A stretch of DNA of 64,000 nt from Streptomyces sp. NBC_01454 (GCF_036227565.1 NZ_CP109462.1:1-64000), one strand, 5' to 3'; numbered from the stretch's first letter, positions 17,358 to 25,477 are shown. Numbers and translations: made by a program. The notes: generated by a model from the letters alone, not told the origin.

Positions 17358-18311
17358 ATGCACTACCTCGCCCACCGGCTCTTCGCCGCCCACGACCGCG
17401 CCCTCGCCGCCCAACTCGCCCACCACCTCAGCCTCAAGACCGGCGAGGACCACGTCTTCCTCCCCTTCTGCGACACCGACGAGGAAACCCTCGTCGCCGA
17501 CGTCAAGGGCCGACGGCTGTTCGAACTCGACCAAGAGCGCCTGCGCCGCATCCGCGCTCTCACCGCCATCGTCCACGGCCCCAGCCCCGACGACGGCGTC
17601 TGCATGGAGATCGGCTACGCCGCCGCCCTCGGCGTGCCCGTGCTCCTGGTGACCACCGATTTCCAGGACTACTCCAGCACCCCCGACGGCCCGCACACCG
17701 TCTTCCCCGATCCGCTCCTGGACGCCCTCGCCACCCGCATCATCCGTATCCCCCAACTCGCTCCGTCCGCCGAACCGCCCGCCATCACCCGCTACGCCGG
17801 CTTCGCCGCCCGCAACCACTCCCAGGCCCAGCGCGCCATCGAGGCCTGCGTCGACGCCGCCCTCCAGCTCCCCGCCCCCACCACCCCGATCACACTGGCC
17901 CCCGTCTGCCCCGGCACCCGCAGCACCACGACGGTGTACGCGGAACCCTCCCTGTACGCCCCGCCGCCCGCCGGCTTCCCCGGGCTGGCCGCCCGCCAGG
18001 ACATCACCATCACCGGCCCGACCCGGTTCACCTCCACCGATCCCCTCACCGCCGCGCACCACGACTGGACGGCCGCCCTCGGCAGCACCCGGATCGTCGT
18101 CGACGCCTGCGGCCCCGAGACCCCGCCCGGCGCAGCCCTCCTGATCGGCGCAGCCCGCGCCACGGGCCTGCCGGTGGCTGCCTATCTGCCGCGCAGCACC
18201 TACACCCACGCCTCCGGCCGGGAGCCCAACTACCGCAACCTCATGATCCAGTACGGCGTCGACGCCACCCTCCGCAGCGCAGCCGAGGTGACCGCATGGA
18301 CCGGAGCGTGA
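17358..18311 (+). CDS. Nucleoside 2-deoxyribosyltransferase-like protein, two-domain
   Basis: 317 residues. Residues 1-100 carry the family's hallmarks: an N-terminal YLAHRLFAAHDRALAAQLA, a central D-rich segment, and DDGVCMEIGYAAALGVPVLL, where the Glu corresponds to the catalytic nucleophile in PF05014-type enzymes. Residues about 185-310 look like a second, degenerate copy (VYAEPSLYAPPPAGFPGLAA; GAALLIGAARATGLPVAAY). These enzymes exchange bases on 2'-deoxyribose or hydrolyse the N-glycosidic bond. The tandem arrangement is unusual, since the known enzymes are single-domain. Confidence 0.75.
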   Translation: MHYLAHRLFAAHDRALAAQLAHHLSLKTGEDHVFLPFCDTDEETLVADVKGRRLFELDQERLRRIRALTAIVHGPSPDDGVCMEIGYAAALGVPVLLVTTDFQDYSSTPDGPHTVFPDPLLDALATRIIRIPQLAPSAEPPAITRYAGFAARNHSQAQRAIEACVDAALQLPAPTTPITLAPVCPGTRSTTTVYAEPSLYAPPPAGFPGLAARQDITITGPTRFTSTDPLTAAHHDWTAALGSTRIVVDACGPETPPGAALLIGAARATGLPVAAYLPRSTYTHASGREPNYRNLMIQYGVDATLRSAAEVTAWTGA

Positions 18312-18802
18312 CCGTCGAGGAGATTGCCCGCCACCGCACCGTCGTACTCGAAGGCGGCGACGGTGTCGGCAAGAGCACCCTTGCCGGCCTCCTCGTCCCC
18401 CATGGCTTCACCAGCGTCCACTCACCGCGCACCCCCGATCACGAGGACCTGACCCGCCGCTACCGCGACCTCCTCGTTCGCCCGGGCCGGCTGGTCCTGG
18501 ACCGCAGCTTCATCAGCGAACTCGTCTACGGCCCTCTCTACCGGGACCAATCACGCCTCACCTGGGACCAGGCACTCGTCCTCGCCGACCTCGTCACCGC
18601 ACGCGACGGCGTATTCCTCCACGTCACCGCCCCCGCCACCACCGTGCGACACCGCCTCAAGACCCGAGACGGCCAAGCACCTGCCCTGGACGAAATCACC
18701 ACACTCGCCGCCGCCTACCAGCAGGTCTTCCGCGCTCTCGCCGACCACGCCACCGTTCTCACCTACAACACTGCGCCGGAAACGAGTCACACCACCGGCT
18801 GA
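18296..18802 (+). CDS. Thymidylate-kinase-like P-loop kinase
   Basis: 168 residues; ATG 18296 overlaps the previous gene by 16 bp. The P-loop is VVLEGGDGVGKSTLAGLL, followed by LVLDRSFISELVYGPLYRD, where DRS is the DRY/H-type motif of (deoxy)nucleotide kinases, and a short LID region (HRLKTRDG). It is shorter than typical dTMP kinases (about 205 residues). Phosphorylation of a deoxynucleoside or its monophosphate is likely; the true substrate is unknown. Confidence 0.75.
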   Translation: MDRSVTVEEIARHRTVVLEGGDGVGKSTLAGLLVPHGFTSVHSPRTPDHEDLTRRYRDLLVRPGRLVLDRSFISELVYGPLYRDQSRLTWDQALVLADLVTARDGVFLHVTAPATTVRHRLKTRDGQAPALDEITTLAAAYQQVFRALADHATVLTYNTAPETSHTTG

Positions 18803-18886
18803 CTCCTGTCCCGTTCCCGCCCCCACAGCACCCGAGCCTCGTTAGTGTTCCCCGAGAATGCCGCACCGCACCACAAGGGGAACGCC

Positions 18887-19192
18887 GTGGACATCGCCGA
18901 AGCCCAGAAACTCGCCTGGGCCAACAAGCTCGCCAAGGGCTTCAACACCACCGACATTCCCATGGAGTTCGGCCTCCTCAACGCCGAGATGGGAGAGGCG
19001 TTCACGGCCTGGCGCAAAGGCCTGCCGGACGCCGGCGAGGAGCTGGCTGACGTGTTCCTGTACCTCGCCGCGATCGCGCAGATGCAAGGTGTTGACCTCG
19101 GCGAAGAGGTCGCGCGAAAGATCATGAAGAACGAACAACGCGAATACAGCGCCGGAGCCAACGGCACACTCGTGCGAACCAGCGGCGACTAG
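18887..19192 (+). CDS. MazG-like nucleotide pyrophosphohydrolase
   Basis: 101 residues from GTG 18887, chosen because AAGGGG lies 6 bp upstream. The all-alpha NTP pyrophosphohydrolase signature is present: E-x2-E metal ligands in FGLLNAEMGEAFTAWRKG and ELADVFLYLAAIAQ (E-x3-D type). Such enzymes hydrolyse (d)NTPs to NMP and PPi, often clearing non-canonical nucleotides. It starts about 85 bp after the kinase gene and is probably the last gene of the operon, which strengthens the nucleotide theme. Confidence 0.8.
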   Translation: MDIAEAQKLAWANKLAKGFNTTDIPMEFGLLNAEMGEAFTAWRKGLPDAGEELADVFLYLAAIAQMQGVDLGEEVARKIMKNEQREYSAGANGTLVRTSGD

Positions 19193-19244
19193 ACCAGCGC
19201 AAGCAGGACTCCGGCTGAACCGCCGACTGGAGACTGAAGATCCG

Positions 19245-19628
19245 GTGCCCCCGGAAGGGATCCCCCGCTGCGTCGAGGCGGATGTGACGCAGCCCGACGA
19301 GCTGCTGGCGGCCGTGGAAGGAGCCGGGATCGACTTCGGCCAGCCTGTCGCCCTAGGCCTGCACGCCCTGATGGACTTCATCCTCGACGACATGCACCCG
19401 TACACGATCGTGAGCCGGTTGCTGGGCCGGCTGGCCCCGAACTCGTACCTGAGCCTGTCCCACTGCACCGGCGACTTCGCGCCAGAGGTGTGGAAGGCCG
19501 TTACTCACACTTACGAGCAGCACGGCATACCGGTCCAGGCACGTACCGAGGCCGAAGTGCTGCGGTTCTTCCGTGGACTCGACTTCGTTGATCCAGGGCT
19601 TGCAGTGGCGCACCGGTGGCGTCCCGAA
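19245..19628 (+). pseudogene. N-terminally truncated DUF574 SAM-dependent methyltransferase
   Basis: The C-terminal half of a DUF574-type methyltransferase is readable: VALGLHALMDFILDDMHPY, LAPNSYLSLSHCTGDFAPEV and RFFRGLDFVDPGLA...HRWRPE. The SAM-binding N-terminus (normally about 130 residues with a GxGxPT motif) is absent, and the frame then runs into sequence that is antisense to a different gene fragment. A recombination junction at about 19630-19640 joins the two remnants. Non-functional. Confidence 0.75.
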
Positions 19629-19635
19629 CCCGCTA

Positions 19636-19952
19636 GTGGTCCGAGCCTGGTCACGGACAGGCAGGTCTCGTTGTATGCCGGGGTGGTCGCCCAGCGCCGC
19701 CTCCGGATCCGACAGGGACAACCCGTACACCGAGGCGGGATCGGCGAAGTTCGTCATATGCCACAGCTGTTCGGCGGTCATGCGCAGGTCGTGCCGGGCG
19801 GTCTCGAGCGCGGCCTGGACTGCCGGCGGGCGTTCATCATCCGGGTCGTCCAGGATGGTCTCCACCACGAGGTGGAGATCCTCAAGATCGACGACCACTG
19901 GTTCATCGAAGCCGAGACCGAGCACAAGGACCACTTCCTCTGGTGACCGCAC
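19636..19952 (-). pseudogene. C-terminally truncated unknown gene
   Basis: The first about 105 residues from ATG 19952 look like real protein (VVLVLGLGFDEPVVVDLEDL, then LRMTAEQLWHMTNFADPASV). Beyond that the frame enters the methyltransferase relic in antisense and loses protein character. So the 3' end was replaced at the same junction that truncated its neighbour. Original function unknown. Confidence 0.5.
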
Positions 19953-20410
19953 GGGGTTCGCCGGGGTGGGGAAGACGGGCGCCGCGGTCCACCCTCATAC
20001 CGGGAAACGAGGCTCGGCGGTAGCAGTCACCGGCTGGGCAAGCGAGGCGGCAGGACAGTGTCCCGTGCTGGCCTTACGTCGCGGCGGAGCTGCTGGTCAA
20101 GCTGCCGAAGTGCGGAGCCGGACATCGCCGGCGTCGTTGCTGGCGCAGGCCCACGGCAATGCGGGTATACGGGCGTGAAGGACGCTGCGGGACGCACAGC
20201 ACGCATAGGGCGGGGGCGAGTGGCTGCGGCGGGCGTGCGATCCGCGGCCTCGTGGCGCTAGCTCGACGAAACGGGCGCTGCGGCTTCGGGGGCGCGGTTG
20301 CCAAAGTGCCCGGAGCCACGGAAGCCGGCGGGGGCGGAACGACGCGGTCAGCGGGGCGGCGGTCGGCAGGCGGCGGGGCAGGGCGGGGCGACCGGCAGGA
20401 ATGTGGGGGG
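19953..20410. other. Gene-free interval
   Basis: About 460 bp of high-GC sequence with no convincing frame, RNA or clear repeat; G-rich tracts occur near 20340-20390. It lies between two leftward genes and follows the recombined fragments, so it may be further degraded sequence. Confidence 0.45.
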
Positions 20411-20905
20411 TTACGAGACCTTGCGGCCGGGGAAGCACAGCTGTTTGGTCAGGGCGCGGTTCACCAGAGGGTCGCGTCCGGGCACGTACGACGGGCGAGA
20501 CCTGTACCCGCAGCGTTGGTAGAGCGCCAGAGCGCCATGATTGCGAAAGCCTGTTTCCAGCACGATCTGCGTGGCGCCAACGGTGACAGCGTGGCGCTCC
20601 AGGTATTCGAGGATGTGCTGGCCCAGGCCGTAGCCGCGCGCGGTCACGGCTACGTACATCCGCTTGATCTCCGCGGTGTCCGCGTCGAGGAGGCGGACAC
20701 CGCCGCAGCCCACCGCCACGCCGTCGCGATGAGCTGTGAGGAACAGCCCATGCGGCGGGTCGAATTGTGCGGCAGGGGTCTCGCCGGGGTCGTCGGCGAA
20801 CCCATAGGTGGCGACCTGGTCAAGTTGTAGGGCGCGCGTGAGGTGGCGTGCGTCCGGGTGGTCGTAGGGAACCTCACTCAGCAGCGGGAGGGCTCGGCTG
20901 GTCAT
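20411..20905 (-). CDS. GNAT-family N-acetyltransferase
   Basis: 164 residues. The acetyl-CoA-binding motif A is clear: EIKRMYVAVTARGYGLGQHI (R/Q-x-x-G-x-G/A-like RGYGLG), followed by IVLETGFRNHGALALYQRCG, the usual motif B with Asn and Tyr. The N-terminus has FDPPHGLFLTAHRDGVAVGC before the central strand. A generic small-molecule or protein acetyltransferase; substrate not predictable. No neighbour suggests one. Confidence 0.85.
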   Translation of the reverse strand: MTSRALPLLSEVPYDHPDARHLTRALQLDQVATYGFADDPGETPAAQFDPPHGLFLTAHRDGVAVGCGGVRLLDADTAEIKRMYVAVTARGYGLGQHILEYLERHAVTVGATQIVLETGFRNHGALALYQRCGYRSRPSYVPGRDPLVNRALTKQLCFPGRKVS

Positions 20906-21031
20906 GGAACCGATAGTGCCTGTTCGACTGTGGCGAGCGCATCAGCCCTGTCCGAGTGGATGTGACTGTCGGGCAGCGCCAGGACGAGCACGCGGGGCGG
21001 GTGGGGCGGTACATAGCCGGAGAGCCGAATA

Positions 21032-21060
21032 TTGCTTAATTGGATTTATTTCGGTAGGGT
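21032..21060 (+). promoter_or_regulatory. Shared-motif promoter, copy 1
   Basis: -35 TTGCTT (21032-21037), 17-bp spacer AATTGGATTTATTTCGG, -10 TAGGGT (21055-21060). The spacer core AATTGGATTTAT is identical to that of the promoter at 32763. The start codon ATG at 21068 lies 7 bp after the -10, so the transcript would be leaderless. Confidence 0.75.
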
Positions 21061-21067
21061 TGGGGTA

Positions 21068-21649
21068 ATGCACAGCATCAACGTCACTCCACTCGCCGAT
21101 TCCAGCTGGCTGAGGTCCAAGGCGACAGATCCGTATGGCCGCGCCGGCACAGTCCGCCTCGCCTACCAGGTCAGCACCATCCAAGTCGCGATCCTCACCG
21201 ACCTGACCCCCGCTCCGGACACGTGTCCGGTCTGGATCCAACCCCTCGATCTGTTGGCACGCGACGGTGGCACGGCGGACTTCCAGGACTTCCGCGCCCG
21301 ATTCAAGGAGGAGTCGGACCTCAAGCTGCTCATGTTGAGCGATCGCGCCTGCGCCTCCGAGCGGGAGCGCCAGCGCGAACTGCAGGACCGCCTCACCCCA
21401 TACTCCTTCGCCGAGCACCGCCTCCACCGGTTCCTGAACGCTCAGCTCCGGGTGGGCGACCGCGTGGTCGACACGTACAGGGGCAGGCGGGGCACCCTCC
21501 TCGATCCCAGCCCGCCACCGCTCCCGCACATTTCGAGCCCCATGATCGTCCGGTTCGACGAGCCGTACGTTCCCGGTGACCCGCAGTGGCTCAAGGGAAC
21601 CTCCACCATCTCCGCCATCGGGCTCTACCCGACTCTCGGACTCCTCTGA
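21068..21649 (+). CDS. Hypothetical protein, probably leaderless
   Basis: 193 residues from ATG 21068. An in-frame TTG at 21032 is the -35 element of its promoter and so cannot be the start. Not recognised. The middle is charged and helical (QDFRARFKEESDLKLLMLSD; RACASERERQRELQDRL) and the C-terminus is Pro-rich, ending WLKGTSTISAIGLYPTL. No Cys cluster, membrane span or signal. It is expressed from the shared promoter motif, linking it with the HU and TetR genes downstream. Confidence 0.6.
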   Translation: MHSINVTPLADSSWLRSKATDPYGRAGTVRLAYQVSTIQVAILTDLTPAPDTCPVWIQPLDLLARDGGTADFQDFRARFKEESDLKLLMLSDRACASERERQRELQDRLTPYSFAEHRLHRFLNAQLRVGDRVVDTYRGRRGTLLDPSPPPLPHISSPMIVRFDEPYVPGDPQWLKGTSTISAIGLYPTLGLL

Positions 21650-21783
21650 CCCGGCCCTATCCGACGACCGACGTCGGCCGGGGCGCGGTCGGCCGGCGCG
21701 GTGGCCGCGAGCGTGCGGGTGGATGGGCGCTGTCCGGCGGGCGCGGGCTCGGGAGGTCTTTTGCGGGTGGATCGGACGTAAGG

Positions 21784-21963
21784 TCAGCGGATCTGCACCA
21801 GTACCACGGGCCGGTAGGGGGCCGGCTTGCGCCCGGTGCACAGCAGTTGGTGGGTCCCCTGCAGGCCGGTGACGTGCCGCAGCTCCCACATCTCGTCCCG
21901 GAGCAGGATCACGTCGCGGCCAACGGCCGACGGCAGGACGGCGCGCTGGGGGAGTTCACGCAT
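21784..21963 (-). CDS. Small hypothetical protein
   Basis: 59 residues from ATG 21963, which lies inside the last codons of the upstream gene (8-bp overlap), so translation is coupled. Sequence begins MRELPQRAVLPSAVGRDVIL and ends with a basic, hydrophobic tail (PAPYRPVVLVQIR). Not recognised. A beta-rich small protein typical of Streptomyces accessory regions. Confidence 0.5.
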   Translation of the reverse strand: MRELPQRAVLPSAVGRDVILLRDEMWELRHVTGLQGTHQLLCTGRKPAPYRPVVLVQIR

Positions 21964-22342
21964 CGAGTGCATCCTTCGCCGGGAGGGCCAAGAACTCCGC
22001 AAGGGTCTGGGAGTTGGAGCGTGCAGCCTGCCCCAAGGCTAGATGGGAGCTCCGTACCTGCTGGAGGGCAAGGCGGAGGTGGTGGCAGGTGATGAGGGGC
22101 AGCAGGCCGCGTAGCCGGACGGCTGCCCCGAGGTGCTCGAGAGCCATCTCCAGGTACGCGGTGGCGGTAGCACGCCCGTCGACGTCGTGCGGGAGGTGAC
22201 GGGCAGTTTCGGCAAGGAGAGCTGCGAGTTCGGCGACACCCGGGTCTTCAGGTACGTCAGCTCCCCACTTCGCCAGGGCGTCTGCAAGCTCTTCGATGGC
22301 GCGAGCACGGAGAGGTGCGAGGCGTACGGCAAGTGCGTTCAC
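21956..22342 (-). CDS. Helical hypothetical protein
   Basis: 128 residues from GTG 22342. The open frame continues upstream but its composition deteriorates there. Almost entirely helical and Ala/Leu-rich (RARAIEELADALAKWGADVP; AYLEMALEHLGAAVRLRGLL). Not recognised. It overlaps the small gene downstream, and the two probably form a unit. Confidence 0.5.
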   Translation of the reverse strand: MNALAVRLAPLRARAIEELADALAKWGADVPEDPGVAELAALLAETARHLPHDVDGRATATAYLEMALEHLGAAVRLRGLLPLITCHHLRLALQQVRSSHLALGQAARSNSQTLAEFLALPAKDALDA

Positions 22343-22586
22343 CTGGCTATTGTCTCTTGAAACGGCCACTGCGTGGGGCGAATTGGCAGAGGGCCAACTG
22401 CCCTGGGTGCGGTTCACAGCTCTCGTAACCACCGACTCGCGCACGTGAGACAGCGAACGCGCCGCGCCACCGTCGTCGCCGTCGACGGCGACGGCGACGG
22501 CGACGGCGACGAGCCGCGGGGCATCCGGTCGTACGAGGAGACCGGCTGTCCCTGCCCCGGACCGCGTGGGCAGGGACCAGTCGGTC

Positions 22587-22967
22587 TCAGGCTCCGGGGT
22601 CCTCGGGCAGCCGCTCACGCCAGGCGCGCAGCTGTTCGCCCACGCGGTCCAGGTCGGCCAGCACCCCATCCAGCTCGGCGCGGGTCCGCACCGGCACGTA
22701 GTCCCTGAACAGGTCGTTCCCGTTCTGGTCGTGCACCCCGAAGTCGATCCGCGTCCGCCGTCCGTGTCCCTCGAACGTCTCGTTCGCGCACGTCGTGAAT
22801 ATCCCTGTGAGTTGCTCGCCGCTGACCAACGGCGGGAATGTCACCGCCGCCGCCCCCGAGAGGTGAATGATCGTGTCGAGGCGGGCATCCTCCCCGCTGT
22901 GATCGGTCGTGCACCACGGCGGGCAGTTCTCGCCGGTCACCGACGACTTCCAAGCGTTCGCATCCAT
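22587..22967 (-). CDS. DUF6907-type small Cys-containing protein
   Basis: 126 residues from ATG 22967, chosen because GGCAGGA lies about 9 bp upstream. The N-terminal ENCPPWCTTDHSGED motif, with CPxWC-x3-H, is typical of the Streptomyces DUF6907 family, followed by a beta-rich body and a C-terminal helix (ELDGVLADLDRVGEQLRAWR). Members are common on plasmids and integrative elements; function unknown. Confidence 0.6.
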   Translation of the reverse strand: MDANAWKSSVTGENCPPWCTTDHSGEDARLDTIIHLSGAAAVTFPPLVSGEQLTGIFTTCANETFEGHGRRTRIDFGVHDQNGNDLFRDYVPVRTRAELDGVLADLDRVGEQLRAWRERLPEDPGA

Positions 22968-23184
22968 GAGCCAAAATCCTGCCATGTGGTCTGAATGCGT
23001 CATCACGGCGGGACCAGCGCCCCGCACGGCCAAGCAGCATCATGACCATCAGCCGGTGGACGCGACGGCTGGCTGACTCCGGCGGCCAGCGCCACTCTGC
23101 TGAGCTTGGGCAGTGCCACGGACGGTGGCAGGGCACACCTCCCCAGTGGGCAAGAGGTCGTGATCGTAGTGTCGAAACAGTGGG

Positions 23185-23667
23185 CTACGCCCCACGTGCG
23201 CAGGCGTCGAGGGTCTCCGCGACGCTAAGCGCCGCCAGGACTTGAATTTGCCCCTCGGCAGCAGGGAGGGCGCCGGTTGCGACCGCTTCCGCGATCCGCG
23301 CCGCGTGCTCGATCGCTGCCGCGACTCCGTTGGGCTCTCGGCATTCGGTCAGCCGCTCGTACGCCGTGCGCAGCGCAAGGGCGATGTCCCCCTCGTGGTC
23401 CTCCGGGCCTTCGGCGGTCAGCGGCCGAATCCACGAGTCGGCGTGGGACTGCACGATCGCCGTGTAGTCCCGGTAGTCCAGTACGGTGCCGCACCGGCCG
23501 CCCGCGCCCGCCTCAGTGCGTCGTCCGATCCAGCCGCTCGCCAGCCACCGGTGCCGGCGGCAAAGCTCCAGCCGGTAGTTCAACGGACGGTCCTGCGCCC
23601 GGGTGCGGCGTTCGATGACGACGGTCGACGGCTCGGTACAGGTGGTGATCTGACGTAAGACCGGCAC
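23185..23667 (-). CDS. Hypothetical helical protein
   Basis: 160 residues from GTG 23667, which follows GGGGAGG by 4 bp. The N-terminal half is basic (VVIERRTRAQDRPLNYRLEL, then CRRHRWLASGW), and the C-terminal half is acidic and helical (EDHEGDIALALRTAYERLTE; AIEHAARIAEAVATGALPAA). Not recognised. It is divergent from the tRNA-like RNA promoter. Confidence 0.5.
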   Translation of the reverse strand: MPVLRQITTCTEPSTVVIERRTRAQDRPLNYRLELCRRHRWLASGWIGRRTEAGAGGRCGTVLDYRDYTAIVQSHADSWIRPLTAEGPEDHEGDIALALRTAYERLTECREPNGVAAAIEHAARIAEAVATGALPAAEGQIQVLAALSVAETLDACARGA

Positions 23668-23820
23668 GGTGCCTCCCCTTCCGGTAGTGGGTGAGGATCT
23701 GATGATGGCTGCCGCCGAGTCCGGGAACAGTCCGCGGTTGGATGGTGTGACGGTGACGCCGCTCTCACTTCTGGGCAACGGGGATTGGTGATCGAGAGGT
23801 GATCACCCCACCGAACCTAG

Positions 23821-23849
23821 TTGCTTAATTGGTTTTATCGCTGTATAGT
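23821..23849 (+). promoter_or_regulatory. Shared-motif promoter, copy 2, driving the tRNA-like RNA
   Basis: -35 TTGCTT (23821-23826), 17-bp spacer AATTGGTTTTATCGCTG, -10 TATAGT (23844-23849). Expected transcription start is near 23856, 18 bp before the tRNA-like 5' end. The leader contains a small TCTCCC/GGGAGA hairpin. Confidence 0.7.
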
Positions 23850-23873
23850 TGCGTCATCTCCCGTGGGAGACAG

Positions 23874-24060
23874 GCTCCTGTAGCTCAGTAGGAAGAGCGG
23901 CCGTAAAACGGAACGGCGACATGGTGGGACGGTTGCGGATGCACCGGGTCCGGGCCCTGGCAAGCCAAAAGCCCCAGGGTTGGGGAACCTCAGCCCCCGG
24001 CAGGGAAGCGCGTTTTCCAAGCCCACCTACCCGGCGCGGGTTCGAGTCCCGCCAGGAGCA
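23874..24060 (+). ncRNA. Over-long tRNA-like RNA
   Basis: 187 nt, more than twice a normal tRNA. The ends are clearly tRNA: a perfect 7-bp acceptor stem (GCTCCTG 23874-23880 with CAGGAGC 24053-24059), a D-arm (GCTC...GAGC) and a T-arm (GCGGG-TTCGAGT-CCCGC) plus discriminator A. CCA is not encoded directly (ACCCACC follows). Between the D- and T-arms lie about 140 nt. These include a possible anticodon-type hairpin (GCCGT/ACGGC around an 8-nt loop without U33) and a long arm closed by GGTGGG/CCCACC with further internal hairpins (CCCTGG/CCAGGG). I could not assign an anticodon. It may be a tRNA with a small insertion, an extreme variable arm, or a tRNA-derived RNA. Confidence 0.6.
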
Positions 24061-24101
24061 CCCACCTTCACCGACCGCCTCACTTCCCGCTGGAGTCACT
24101 C

Positions 24102-24731
24102 ATGAGCGCTTCTTGGCGCACTATTCCCATGCCGCCCCGCGTCGCACGGCTGCCTCGCAACAGCGCCGGGCTGCCGGTGCCCGGCAACATCGTCTGGTGC
24201 CCGGCAGACGATGACGGCTCGATCCTCGTAACCAAGAGCGATGAGCTGGGGGGTCACATCACTTGCCAGTGCACGCCAGGGCGCGGAACCCCCGCATTCG
24301 GGGAGCAATGCCCGGTCAGGCAGAGGCAGTTCATGGCCCAGCGGCGTTGCGGCCTGTGCACGCAGGACATCGCGGCCACGGAGCAGTTGGCGTTCATCGG
24401 CGAGACGGACGCCCAGTACTACCTGGAACCGCCGCTCCATCATTCCTGCGCTGCCTACGCTCTGCAGGTGTGCCCGCGTCTTCACGCGGCCGGCGAGCGC
24501 ATCGAGGTCGCTCTCACCCAGACCTACGAGCTGGCGGAGGACCGGATCACCGGCATGACGCCCGAGGGGGAACTGCGACGCGCCACGTTCCTCTTCGGTG
24601 ACCCGTTGTCCCGGCATCTGGGGATCCTGGAGTTCTATCTTGCCTTTCCGGTCTCGCCAACGCGGCTGACCGGACCGGCCTGGCTGGCCGAGCACCTGTC
24701 ACGACCGTCCCAAGGGGCACCCTCCGCGTGA
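24102..24731 (+). CDS. Cys-rich hypothetical protein
   Basis: 209 residues starting 41 bp after the tRNA-like RNA, possibly on the same primary transcript. A central zinc-type cluster is visible (TCQCTPGRGTPAFGEQCP, then RRCGLCTQDI), preceded by LPRNSAGLPVPGNIVWCPAD, a segment I associate with uncharacterised actinobacterial mobile-element proteins. The rest is mixed alpha/beta. Function unknown; nucleic-acid binding through the Cys cluster is possible. Confidence 0.65.
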   Translation: MSASWRTIPMPPRVARLPRNSAGLPVPGNIVWCPADDDGSILVTKSDELGGHITCQCTPGRGTPAFGEQCPVRQRQFMAQRRCGLCTQDIAATEQLAFIGETDAQYYLEPPLHHSCAAYALQVCPRLHAAGERIEVALTQTYELAEDRITGMTPEGELRRATFLFGDPLSRHLGILEFYLAFPVSPTRLTGPAWLAEHLSRPSQGAPSA

Positions 24732-24811
24732 GCTTTCGTCTCGACGCGGGAAACCTCCGCAACCGAATCCGCCCCATATCCGGGGCTCACTTCCACCAAT
24801 CCGGAGCCAGC

Positions 24812-25477
24812 ATGCGCGCCGAGCACATCAAGTTCACCCGCAAGAACCCGATCACCGGCCGCAGCCACCGGGGGCAGCGTGACATTCAGTACGCAGCCGT
24901 GGACGAGGTCGTTCTCCGGGTGACCCACTTCCACAGTGGTCCTCAGCCGGTCCGCATCGAGTTCGCCGACGAGCACCTGTCCGCCGCGGGGCTGCAGAAA
25001 TGGAGTCACAGCTGGTACCGGCACACCCACGGCACCGACTCCTTCGACACGGCCCGTACGTGGATGGCTGAGTACTTCCGCTCCCAGGAGTCGGCCGAGC
25101 TGCTGGCTCACTACGAACAGGCCGTCGAAACCTGGCAGATGCTCGACGTGGACTCCGCCAAGGTGCCCGCTCCGTACCGCATCGTCGAACTGCATCACGA
25201 CCACTACCTCGCCGTCGCCAACAACCCGCGCCCGCTGCTCTGGCAGCACAGCAACCTGGCGTGGGAGGACGGCACCCCGAGGGTGGGCGGCACCTCGATC
25301 CTGGCCGAGGCCAACCGCCACTCGCCCAGCCGCGACGGCGCTGACTACACCGGCTGGATCGTCTCCAGTGACGGCGGCCGGAGCTATTCCGACCCCATCT
25401 CGCGCAAGCCCGACGCCCTCGCGTACCTCCGCGTCATCGCTGACCAGAACGTGCCCGCCGCCAAGGACAACCGATAG
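24812..25477 (+). CDS. Hypothetical protein
   Basis: 221 residues from ATG 24812; an earlier in-frame GTG at 24728 overlaps the previous stop but would add an atypical N-terminus. Not recognised. Several Trp and His are spread through it (LQKWSHSWYRHTHGTDSFDT; PRPLLWQHSNLAWEDG). It follows the Cys-rich gene closely and is probably co-transcribed. No transmembrane segment. Confidence 0.6.
   Translation: MRAEHIKFTRKNPITGRSHRGQRDIQYAAVDEVVLRVTHFHSGPQPVRIEFADEHLSAAGLQKWSHSWYRHTHGTDSFDTARTWMAEYFRSQESAELLAHYEQAVETWQMLDVDSAKVPAPYRIVELHHDHYLAVANNPRPLLWQHSNLAWEDGTPRVGGTSILAEANRHSPSRDGADYTGWIVSSDGGRSYSDPISRKPDALAYLRVIADQNVPAAKDNR

Noticed and set aside
21032..21067. TTG at 21032 as the start of the gene ending at 21649
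   Set aside because: That TTG is the -35 element of a promoter repeated at four other loci; the ATG at 21068 sits where a leaderless transcript would begin.
23874..24060. tmRNA
   Set aside because: The acceptor end lacks the Ala-type G-U pair expected in tmRNA, there is no recognisable tag-peptide frame, and the length is half that of a tmRNA.
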